NCBI GenBank assembly: GCA_002479415.1
Contig: DLMZ01000018.1
Location: 14,078-20,690, forward strand
Reading direction: 5' to 3'
DNA length: 6,613 nucleotides
Source of the DNA: Firmicutes bacterium UBA7523
Lineage (GTDB): Bacteria; Bacillota; Dethiobacteria; Dethiobacterales; Dethiobacteraceae
The number at the start of each line of letters is the position of its first letter. Positions within the stretch are counted from its first letter, which is position 1. The notes under the pieces were generated by a model that worked only from the letters and a program-made list of their open reading frames with translations, was not told where the DNA came from and made no database searches. Shown here piece by piece: positions 1-4,523 of this stretch. The position numbers and the translations under genes were made by a program.

Positions 1-53
1 GCAACGGACTTCTAATCCGTGGGTCGCTGGTTCGATCCCAGCCAGGCGTGCCA
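1..53 (+). tRNA. tRNA-Arg (anticodon UCU), 5' end cut by window edge
   Basis: Only the 3' two-thirds is present. The anticodon stem ACGGA/TCCGT (4-8 and 16-20) encloses the loop CTTCTAA, putting anticodon TCT at 11-13, which reads AGA (and possibly AGG) arginine codons. The T arm GCTGG-TTCGATC-CCAGC follows, then the 3' acceptor strand CAGGCGT, discriminator G and an encoded CCA at 51-53. The acceptor 5' strand and D arm lie outside the window. It is the upstream member of a three-tRNA run, probably co-transcribed with the next two genes. Confidence 0.93.
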
Positions 54-78
54 CTCTGCACATTATTTTCTCTAGTAC

Positions 79-156
79 GGTGGGTGTAGCTCAGGTGGTT
101 AGAGCACCAGATTGTGGCTCTGGGGGCCGTGGGTTCGAGTCCCATCATCCACCCCA
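79..156 (+). tRNA. tRNA-His (anticodon GUG)
   Basis: The acceptor strands GTGGGTG (80-86) and CATCCAC (146-152) pair fully with one G-T wobble. The extra G at 79 faces discriminator C at 153, which is the G-1:C73 identity pair specific to tRNA-His. The anticodon loop TTGTGGC gives anticodon GTG at 114-116. The T arm GTGGG-TTCGAGT-CCCAT is normal, and CCA is encoded at 154-156. It lies 25 nt after tRNA-Arg and 14 nt before tRNA-Leu, with no promoter or terminator between them. Confidence 0.96.
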
Positions 157-170
157 TTTTATTTCAATGA

Positions 171-256
171 GCGGGCGTGGCGAAATTGGCACACGCGCTA
201 GACTTAGGATCTAGTGGGTTTATCCCTTGGGGGTTCAAGTCCCTTCGCCCGCACCA
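171..256 (+). tRNA. tRNA-Leu (anticodon UAG)
   Basis: The acceptor strands GCGGGCG (171-177) and CGCCCGC (246-252) pair perfectly. The anticodon stem CTAGA/TCTAG encloses CTTAGGA, giving anticodon TAG at 205-207, which reads CUA and other CUN leucine codons. A long variable arm (about 216-228), the mark of a class II tRNA, separates the anticodon arm from the T arm GGGGG-TTCAAGT-CCCTT. Discriminator A (253) is as expected for Leu, and CCA is encoded at 254-256. This is the last gene of the cluster, followed within 10 nt by a terminator. Confidence 0.96.
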
Positions 257-264
257 AAAAATCT

Positions 265-305
265 AAGCCACTTGGCAAGCTTCTTGCCGGTGGTTTGTTT
301 TTTTC
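265..305 (+). terminator. Rho-independent terminator of the tRNA Arg-His-Leu cluster
   Basis: The 5' arm CCAC-T-TGGCAAG (268-279) pairs with CTTGCCGGTGG (283-293) across a 3-nt loop, giving about 11 pairs with one bulge and one G-T wobble. A T-rich tract interrupted by one G follows. The position, 12 nt past the tRNA-Leu CCA end, fits termination of the tRNA transcript. Confidence 0.88.
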
Positions 306-388
306 TTAATTTTGAGCCGTTTTTATTAAACAACCGAGTTTTTGCTCCGGCTTATAGGACAGTAGCTCTTTCTAATCTTGGAAAGAGT

Positions 389-417
389 TTCACCCTCTAA
401 ATGTGAATAATTATAGT
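389..417 (+). promoter_or_regulatory. Candidate sigma-A promoter for the membrane protein gene
   Basis: TTCACC (389-394, 4 of 6 to TTGACA) is followed after 17 nt by TATAGT (412-417, 5 of 6 to TATAAT). This predicts a start near 424 and a leader of about 43 nt. One arm of the ATGTGAA/TTCACAT repeat would then lie in the promoter spacer and the other just after the start, as in an operator. The region is AT-rich, so chance matches are likely; an upstream promoter transcribing the whole leader is an alternative. Confidence 0.35.
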
Positions 418-434
418 AATATTTTAAAACAATA

Positions 435-457
435 TTTCACATCAACAATATGTGAGG
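435..457 (+). promoter_or_regulatory. Hairpin over the ribosome binding site of the membrane protein gene
   Basis: TCACAT (437-442) pairs with ATGTGA (450-455) around the 7-nt loop CAACAAT, and TT (435-436) can add two wobble pairs with GG (456-457). The 3' arm includes GAGG (454-457), the best Shine-Dalgarno match for the ATG at 467, so the folded form should lower translation. The same TTCACAT can instead pair with ATGTGAA at 401-407, which would free the site. Confidence 0.5.
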
Positions 458-466
458 GGTTTTGAT

Positions 467-913
467 ATGAAGGATAGAGTTACTGCTGGCCTGATTAGTG
501 GTATTATTGCTGGAATTGCCATGAACATCATAGATTGGATAGCGGTTTTCTTAGGTTTATATCGGGAGAGATTACTAGATTGGGCTGCTGTTTTGCTTTA
601 TGGGCATCTTCCTAGAACAACAATGGAAATTGCTTTTGCTCAGTTGTGCCAAATACTCTTTGCAGGGTTTTTAGGATTAATATTTTCATCGTTACTTCTT
701 AAATTCAGTAGTGGCAATTATCTTGTTAAGGGGTGGACATTTAGTATACTAGCCTGGTTTAGCATATATGGTATCTCTATTGCAATAAGACTTCCAAATT
801 TTACACAACATGAATTCTTAGCAACGGTTTCTCATTTTATTTCAGCATCTATTTACGGGCTAGTATTAGCTTATACTCTAAATAAACTTGAAAAAATTAA
901 GATGTCCTCTTGA
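467..913 (+). CDS. Small four-helix integral membrane protein, function unknown
   Basis: The protein has 148 residues and four likely membrane helices, at about 7-29, 54-78, 88-107 and 120-138, with short polar loops. The charged N-terminus (MKDR) and lysine-rich C-terminus (KLEKIKMSS) suggest that both ends are cytoplasmic. There is no signal peptide cleavage site, catalytic motif or recognised domain. It resembles small conserved hypothetical membrane proteins found in Clostridia, but I cannot name a family or function. The ATG at 467 is chosen because GAGGGG (454-459) lies 7 nt upstream; the in-frame GTG at 452 overlaps that site and has no site of its own. The gene sits alone between two tRNA transcription units, is clearly more AT-rich than the protease genes, and has no T-tract terminator, which is compatible with acquisition separate from its neighbours. 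Confidence 0.8.
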   Translation: MKDRVTAGLISGIIAGIAMNIIDWIAVFLGLYRERLLDWAAVLLYGHLPRTTMEIAFAQLCQILFAGFLGLIFSSLLLKFSSGNYLVKGWTFSILAWFSIYGISIAIRLPNFTQHEFLATVSHFISASIYGLVLAYTLNKLEKIKMSS

Positions 914-917
914 TAAT

Positions 918-1010
918 GCACACCTTTAAGTGACAGTATTGATGTCCTTGCTAAAGCCCTTGACATCAGGCTGCTTCATGGCTATACTGTTAATTGTTGA
1001 ATAGGTGTGC
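918..1010 (+). repeat. Nested inverted repeat: mirror copy of the tRNA-Gly promoter
   Basis: Two sets of arms are nested in the correct order. GCACACCT (918-925) pairs with AGGTGTGC (1003-1010). ACAGTATTGATGTC (933-946, 14 nt without a gap) pairs with GACATCA (962-968) plus ATACTGT (984-990), the latter two separated by 15 unpaired nt. The right half contains the tRNA-Gly promoter boxes and the first two tRNA bases. The left half is therefore a reverse-complement copy of the promoter that lacks most of the spacer. There is no T-tract, so it is not a standard terminator for the upstream gene. Confidence 0.8.
960..988 (+). promoter_or_regulatory. Sigma-A promoter of tRNA-Gly
   Basis: A perfect -35 box TTGACA (960-965), a 17-nt spacer and TATACT (983-988, 5 of 6 to TATAAT) form a near-consensus housekeeping promoter. 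It predicts a start at about 994-996, giving a precursor leader of about 14 nt before the mature tRNA 5' end at 1009 for RNase P removal. It is the clearest promoter in the window. Confidence 0.9.
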
Positions 1011-1083
1011 GGAAATAGCTCAGTGGTAGAGCATCGCCTTGCCAAGGCGAGGGTCGCGGGTTCGAATCCCGTTTTCCGCTCCA
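1009..1083 (+). tRNA. tRNA-Gly (anticodon GCC)
   Basis: The acceptor strands GCGGAAA (1009-1015) and TTTCCGC (1073-1079) pair perfectly. The D arm GCTC-AGTGGTA-GAGC is normal. The anticodon stem TCGCC/GGCGA encloses TTGCCAA, giving anticodon GCC at 1041-1043, which reads GGC/GGU glycine codons. The T arm GCGGG-TTCGAAT-CCCGT has one G-T wobble. Discriminator T at 1080 and CCA at 1081-1083 are encoded. It is a monocistronic unit with its own promoter and terminator. Confidence 0.97.
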
Positions 1084-1093
1084 AACAGATTTT

Positions 1094-1114
1094 AACGCCA
1101 ATTGGCGTTTTTTT
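1094..1114 (+). terminator. Rho-independent terminator of tRNA-Gly
   Basis: AACGCC (1094-1099), the loop AATT and GGCGTT (1104-1109) form a perfect palindromic hairpin that runs into an unbroken tract of T residues ending at 1114. It begins 11 nt after the tRNA CCA end and separates tRNA-Gly from the tig operon. Confidence 0.93.
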
Positions 1115-1145
1115 GTTCTTTTCCCTTTTTTTTTAGTAGAAATAA

Positions 1146-1154
1146 TGATAAAAT
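1146..1154 (+). promoter_or_regulatory. Candidate extended -10 promoter of the tig-clpP-clpX operon
   Basis: TGATAAAAT contains a -10 hexamer TAAAAT (1149-1154, 5 of 6) preceded by TG one base upstream, the extended -10 arrangement that tolerates a poor -35 box. The -35 region is only a T-rich stretch. A start near 1161 would leave a leader of about 80 nt. A promoter is needed here because a terminator lies just upstream. Confidence 0.45.
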
Positions 1155-1190
1155 ATTTGTCAGGCTAGTTTTCAGTCATTAGTGAAGGCA

Positions 1191-1203
1191 CAGGTTTAAC
1201 CTG
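1191..1203 (+). repeat. Small dyad in the tig leader
   Basis: CAGGTT and AACCTG flank a single central T, giving a perfect 13-nt dyad; as RNA it would be a 5-bp hairpin with loop TTA. The overlapping CCTGCAGG (1200-1207) is also palindromic. It lies 22 nt upstream of the tig Shine-Dalgarno sequence and could be an operator half-site pair or a minor leader hairpin. No known regulator motif is recognised. Confidence 0.35.
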
Positions 1204-1240
1204 CAGGCATAAAATAAATACATATAAAAGGAGCATAGCA

Positions 1241-2557
1241 ATGGTAAAATTGGAGAAAATAGACGAAAGTAAAATCGCTTTAGAAATTGAGGTGGACATT
1301 CAGACAGTTGAAACGGCACTGGATGCAGCGTATAAAAGTGTAGTAAAGAAAGTAAGTCTGCCCGGATTCCGCAAAGGGAAAGTGCCCCGCTCTATTCTGG
1401 AAAGTCGTTTTGGCTCCGAGGTTCTTTTTGAGGATGCTTTAGAAATTCTTGTTCCGGATGCATATGAAAAAGCAGTAACCGAGACAGGTATCAATCCCAT
1501 AGATCGGCCGGAAATTGACTTGGTTCAAATGGAAAAAGGGAAGCCTTTAATTTTTAAAGCTGAGGTAGAGGTTAAACCCGAAGCGAAGCTTGGTGAATAC
1601 AAAGGCACAGAGGTAACCAAGGAGACGAGGGAAATCACAGGCGCAGATGTTGACGCTGAACTGGAAAAGCTGCGCGGACAGCACGTTAAGCTTCATGTTG
1701 TTGATGATGCTGTAGCAGAAGGGGATATGACCGTTATTGACTTTACCGGCTTCAAAGACGGGGAGCCCTTTGAGGGGGGCCACGGAGAGGGTTATTCGCT
1801 GGAGATTGGTTCAAAAACATTTATTCCGGGATTTGAAGAACAGTTAATCGGCATGAAGCTTGGTGATGAAAAAGAAATAGCGGTAACATTTCCCGAGGAT
1901 TACCACGCTGAAGACTTGGCGGGAAAACCTGTAACATTTAAGGTTAAGCTGCAGGAAATTAAAAGAAAAGAGCTCCCTGAGCTGAATGATGATTTTGCAT
2001 CTGAAGTTTCAGATTTTGATACTTTGGCTGAATTAAAAGCAGATACTTTGAATAAGCTGAAAGAAACTGAAGAAAAACGTGCCAGAATAGAACTGGAAAA
2101 TAGCGTAGTTGAGGCAGTTGCGGCAAAATCAGAGGTTGCTTTGCCAAACGTGTTGGTGGAAAAAGAAATTGATCGTATGACAGGTGAGATGGAGCAGTTT
2201 CTGCGGATGCAGGGTTTAACGCTAGAAAAGTTTGTTGCTCTTACAGGCAAGAGCATGGATGAGCTTAGAGAAGATAAGCGGGAAGAGGCAAAGTCCCGTG
2301 TAAAAGCAAATTTGGTATTAGATACTATTATCCAAAAAGAAGGATTTGCTGCAACAGATGAAGAAGTAGACGAAAAAATAAATGAGTTTGCGAAAAGCTA
2401 CGGGCAGGAAGTAGATAAAATTAAAGAATACTTTAATGCCCAAGGACAATCAGACGTACTTCGCCAAGAAATTTGTTATCGCAAGGCAATCGATTTTCTT
2501 GTTGCAGAAGCAAACGTCACCACAGTTGCCGCTTCCGCAGCAGAGAAAACCGAGTAG
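1241..2557 (+). CDS. tig: Trigger factor, ribosome-associated chaperone and prolyl isomerase
   Basis: The 438-residue protein has the usual family length and all three domains. The N-terminal ribosome-binding domain (about 1-115) carries the signature GFRKGKVP at 42-49, whose F-R-K core docks on ribosomal protein uL23 at the exit tunnel. The FKBP-type peptidyl-prolyl isomerase domain (about 155-240) shows VIDFTGFKDGEPFEGG and the IPGFEEQLIGMKLGDEKE stretch. A charged helical C-terminal domain (about 250-425) forms the substrate cradle. The protein binds nascent chains in the cytoplasm before DnaK or GroEL. The ATG start is set by AAAAGGAG (1226-1233), 7 nt upstream. It is the first gene of a tig-clpP-clpX unit; its stop codon overlaps the clpP ribosome binding site. 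No defect is visible. Confidence 0.98.
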   Translation: MVKLEKIDESKIALEIEVDIQTVETALDAAYKSVVKKVSLPGFRKGKVPRSILESRFGSEVLFEDALEILVPDAYEKAVTETGINPIDRPEIDLVQMEKGKPLIFKAEVEVKPEAKLGEYKGTEVTKETREITGADVDAELEKLRGQHVKLHVVDDAVAEGDMTVIDFTGFKDGEPFEGGHGEGYSLEIGSKTFIPGFEEQLIGMKLGDEKEIAVTFPEDYHAEDLAGKPVTFKVKLQEIKRKELPELNDDFASEVSDFDTLAELKADTLNKLKETEEKRARIELENSVVEAVAAKSEVALPNVLVEKEIDRMTGEMEQFLRMQGLTLEKFVALTGKSMDELREDKREEAKSRVKANLVLDTIIQKEGFAATDEEVDEKINEFAKSYGQEVDKIKEYFNAQGQSDVLRQEICYRKAIDFLVAEANVTTVAASAAEKTE

Positions 2558-2561
2558 GAGG
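2556..2561 (+). promoter_or_regulatory. clpP ribosome binding site overlapping the tig stop codon
   Basis: A perfect AGGAGG begins at the second base of the tig TAG stop (2555-2557) and ends 7 nt before the ATG at 2569. This fixes the clpP start and excludes the 32 in-frame codons upstream, which merely overlap tig. The layout favours translational coupling between tig and clpP. Confidence 0.9.
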
Positions 2562-2568
2562 ATTCCTT

Positions 2569-3150
2569 ATGAATTTGGTGCCAATGGTTGTTGAGCAAAC
2601 AAACCGCGGTGAACGATCATATGACATATTTTCCAGACTTTTAAAAGACCGAATCATTTTTATCGGCAGCGGCATTGATGATACGGTGGCTAATCTCGTT
2701 AACGCCCAGCTTCTTTTCCTTGAGTCTGAGGACCCCGACAAAGATATTAGTGTGTATATTAACTCTCCGGGTGGTTCAGTTTACTCCGGATTGGCCATCT
2801 ACGACACTATGCAGTATATAAAGCCGGATGTTTCCACGATTTGTGTGGGGTTAGCTGCCAGTATGGGAGCAGTTTTGCTGGCCGCCGGGGCTAAAGGTAA
2901 GAGATATGCGTTGCCTAATTCCCGGGTCATGGTGCATCAGCCTCTGGGCGGCGCTCAAGGGCAAGCGGTGGATATTGAAATACAGGCCAGAGAAATTTTA
3001 GGTATCAGGGAGCGTTTAAACGATATTTTGGCTAAGCATACGGGGCAGTCTATTGAGCAGATTTCCCGTGATACCGACCGAGATTTCTTTATGTCGGCAG
3101 AGCAAGCAAAAGAGTATGGTTTAATTGATGGCGTACTGGTAAAACGTTAG
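2569..3150 (+). CDS. clpP: ClpP, ATP-dependent Clp protease proteolytic subunit
   Basis: The protein has 193 residues, the normal ClpP length. It is the serine peptidase that forms two stacked heptameric rings and degrades polypeptides fed in by ClpX or another Clp ATPase. The catalytic triad is intact: Ser98 in GLAASMGAVLLAAG, His123 in MVHQP, and Asp172 in DTDRDFFMSA. The oxyanion region INSPGGSVYSGLAIYD (about 64-79) and the handle-helix region that follows MVHQPLGGAQGQAVDIEIQA (about 121-140) are present. The N-terminus (MNLVPMVVEQTNRGERSYDIFSRLLKDRII) is typical, with a short propeptide probably removed on assembly. It lies 11 nt after tig and 22 nt before clpX, consistent with one operon. 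Confidence 0.98.
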   Translation: MNLVPMVVEQTNRGERSYDIFSRLLKDRIIFIGSGIDDTVANLVNAQLLFLESEDPDKDISVYINSPGGSVYSGLAIYDTMQYIKPDVSTICVGLAASMGAVLLAAGAKGKRYALPNSRVMVHQPLGGAQGQAVDIEIQAREILGIRERLNDILAKHTGQSIEQISRDTDRDFFMSAEQAKEYGLIDGVLVKR

Positions 3151-3151
3151 A

Positions 3152-3164
3152 CTCCTTTAGGAGG
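3152..3164 (+). promoter_or_regulatory. clpX ribosome binding site within a short hairpin
   Basis: The site AGGAGG (3159-3164), extended to AGGAGGGGG, lies 8 nt before the ATG at 3173. CTCC (3152-3155) just upstream can pair with GGAG (3160-3163) around the loop TTTA, only one nucleotide after the clpP stop. A 4-bp hairpin is weak and would be opened by ribosomes finishing clpP, so it could couple clpX translation to clpP. Confidence 0.45.
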
Positions 3165-3172
3165 GGGATAAA

Positions 3173-4435
3173 ATGTTTAAATTTAACGATGAGAAGGGAC
3201 AATTAAAATGTTCCTTTTGCGGCAAGACTCAGGAGCAGGTACGCAAATTAGTAGCCGGACCAGGCGTATACATTTGTGATGAATGTATTGAGCTTTGCAA
3301 TGAAATTATTGAAGAAGAGCTCTCGGAAGAAATGGATCTTGATTTGATTGAGCTTCCCAGGCCTACAGAAATTAAAGATATTCTTGACCAGTATGTAATA
3401 GGGCAGGAAAATGCTAAGAAGTCCTTGGCAGTCGCTGTTTATAATCATTACAAGCGTATTAACAGCGAGCAAAAGGCTGACGAGATTGAGATTCAAAAAA
3501 GCAATATTGCTTTGATTGGGCCTACCGGTGTAGGTAAAACCTTGCTGGCGCAAACATTGGCCAGGATATTAAATGTGCCCTTCGCCATCGCCGATGCTAC
3601 TTCTCTTACAGAAGCTGGTTATGTGGGTGAGGATGTAGAAAATATTTTATTGAAGCTAATCCAAGCCGCAGACTACGATTTGGAGAAGGCGGAAAAGGGT
3701 ATTGTTTATATTGACGAAATTGATAAAATTGCTCGAAAAACAGATAATCCTTCCATTACCCGGGATGTTTCCGGTGAAGGTGTTCAGCAAGCGCTGCTGA
3801 AGATTTTGGAAGGAACTGTGGCCAGCGTTCCTCCTCAGGGGGGGCGAAAACACCCTCATCAGGAATTTATGCAAATCGATACCACAAACATTCTTTTTAT
3901 TTGCGGCGGCGCTTTTGACGGTATTGAAAAGCTAATAAAAAGCCGCATTGGTAAAAAAGGTATTGGCTTCGGTGCGGAAATAGTTTGTAAGGAGGAAAGG
4001 AATATAGGCGAAGTGCTTCGCCATGTTCTTCCTCAGGATTTAATTAAGTTTGGTTTGATTCCGGAATTTGTGGGGCGTGTACCTGTAATTGCCACTTTAG
4101 AGGCTTTGGATAACGAGGCTTTAATTCGCATATTGACAGAACCTAAAAATGCCCTTATTAAGCAGTACCAAAAGCTGTTTGAGATGGACGGAGTAACGCT
4201 GGAATTTAAAGACGGCACACTGGAGATTATTGCTGAAGAAGCTATCAGGCGCAACACGGGAGCTCGTGGACTTCGTGCTATTCTCGAGGGGATTCTCTTG
4301 GATGTGATGTATGAACTGCCTGTGCGGGATGACATTGGCAAATGTATTATTACAAAGGAAGTAATTCTGAACCATGAGAAGCCAATATTGGTCACGGCCG
4401 ATAAAAGAAAAAAGAAAAAAGAAGAATCAGCTTAA
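3173..4435 (+). CDS. clpX: ClpX, AAA+ unfoldase of the ClpXP protease
   Basis: The 420-residue protein has the standard ClpX layout. An N-terminal zinc-binding domain carries Cys13, Cys16, Cys35 and Cys38 and binds adaptors and substrates. The AAA+ module shows Walker A GPTGVGKT (116-123), the pore loop GYVGEDV (149-155), Walker B IVYIDEID (177-184), the RKH loop GGRKHPH (223-229), the ClpP-docking loop IGF (264-266), an arginine finger at Arg302 in FVGRVPV, and sensor 2 GARGLR (363-368). The intact IGF loop and the adjacent clpP make a ClpXP partnership secure. The hexamer unfolds tagged proteins with ATP and threads them into ClpP. The C-terminus is a lysine-rich tail (KRKKKKEESA). A terminator begins at the stop codon, ending the operon. 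Confidence 0.98.
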   Translation: MFKFNDEKGQLKCSFCGKTQEQVRKLVAGPGVYICDECIELCNEIIEEELSEEMDLDLIELPRPTEIKDILDQYVIGQENAKKSLAVAVYNHYKRINSEQKADEIEIQKSNIALIGPTGVGKTLLAQTLARILNVPFAIADATSLTEAGYVGEDVENILLKLIQAADYDLEKAEKGIVYIDEIDKIARKTDNPSITRDVSGEGVQQALLKILEGTVASVPPQGGRKHPHQEFMQIDTTNILFICGGAFDGIEKLIKSRIGKKGIGFGAEIVCKEERNIGEVLRHVLPQDLIKFGLIPEFVGRVPVIATLEALDNEALIRILTEPKNALIKQYQKLFEMDGVTLEFKDGTLEIIAEEAIRRNTGARGLRAILEGILLDVMYELPVRDDIGKCIITKEVILNHEKPILVTADKRKKKKEESA

Positions 4436-4462
4436 ACCGTCTTGAACAGGCGGTTTTTTTTT
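4434..4462 (+). terminator. Rho-independent terminator after clpX
   Basis: AACCGTCT (4435-4442) pairs with AGGCGGTT (4448-4455) over 8 pairs with one wobble and a 5-nt loop TGAAC, followed by an unbroken T tract to 4462. The stem begins on the last base of the clpX TAA. It should end the tig-clpP-clpX transcript, so lonB needs its own promoter. Confidence 0.93.
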
Positions 4463-4470
4463 CTCCCTCT

Positions 4471-4480
4471 GGAAATACTA
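4471..4480 (+). promoter_or_regulatory. Candidate sporulation (sigma-F-like) -10 element before lonB
   Basis: GGAAATACTA fits the GGnnAnAnTR pattern of forespore sigma-F -10 elements. A possible -35, GTTTT (4453-4457), lies 13 nt upstream within the terminator and fits the G-T-[AT]-T-A type motif only partly. A start near 4487 would leave the lonB ribosome binding site intact. It is known that Bacillus subtilis lonB is sigma-F dependent; assigning the same here is inference from a degenerate motif. Confidence 0.3.
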
Positions 4481-4501
4481 ATGCCAACACTGACACAGAT
4501 G

Positions 4502-4507
4502 TATAAT
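4502..4507 (+). promoter_or_regulatory. TATAAT box close to the lonB start
   Basis: A perfect TATAAT sits 16 nt before the lonB ATG. The best -35 is ATGCCA (4481-4486, 4 of 6) at a short 15-nt spacing. Transcription from this box would begin at about 4514, inside the Shine-Dalgarno run GGGGGAG (4512-4518), leaving an almost leaderless message. It may be fortuitous, or a weak second promoter. Confidence 0.3.
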
Positions 4508-4523
4508 TTAAGGGGGAGAATAA

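Larger units (their letters stand above)
306..466 (+). promoter_or_regulatory. Structured AT-rich leader of the membrane protein gene
   Basis: This 160-nt stretch holds no ORF but several inverted repeats. AGCCG (315-319) pairs with CGGCT (348-352), with an inner CCGAG/CTC-GG hairpin at 334-350. AGCTCTTTC (364-372) pairs with GAAAGAGTT (381-389) around an 8-nt loop. ATGTGAA (401-407) is complementary to TTCACAT (436-442), and the same TCACAT is also complementary to ATGTGA at 450-455, which contains the start of the ribosome binding site. No known riboswitch class is recognised. It may be an RNA leader, an operator region, or both, depending on where transcription starts. Confidence 0.5.

Noticed and set aside
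452..466. GTG at 452 as start of the membrane protein
   Set aside because: The GTG lies within the ribosome binding site used by the ATG at 467 and has no site of its own.
918..1010. Nested repeat as terminal repeats of an insertion sequence or as a terminator
   Set aside because: There is no ORF inside, the arms coincide with promoter boxes, and no T-tract follows.
171..1083. Integration of an element at a tRNA gene
   Set aside because: No copy of the tRNA-Leu or tRNA-Gly 3' end is visible on the other side of the membrane protein gene, and there is no integrase or transposase gene.
1115..1240. CtsR or CIRCE heat-shock operators before tig and elsewhere
   Set aside because: I looked for GGTCAAA-type heptad repeats and TTAGCACTC-N9-GAGTGCTAA by eye in all gaps and saw neither.
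1300..2256. Several minus-strand ORFs within tig
   Set aside because: They are out-of-frame shadows of a well-supported gene, with no ribosome binding sites or recognisable products. The same holds for minus-strand ORFs inside clpP, clpX, lonB and the lonA start.
2473..2568. In-frame 32-codon N-terminal extension of clpP
   Set aside because: It overlaps the tig 3' end, while a perfect AGGAGG at 2556-2561 and the standard ClpP N-terminus place the start at 2569.
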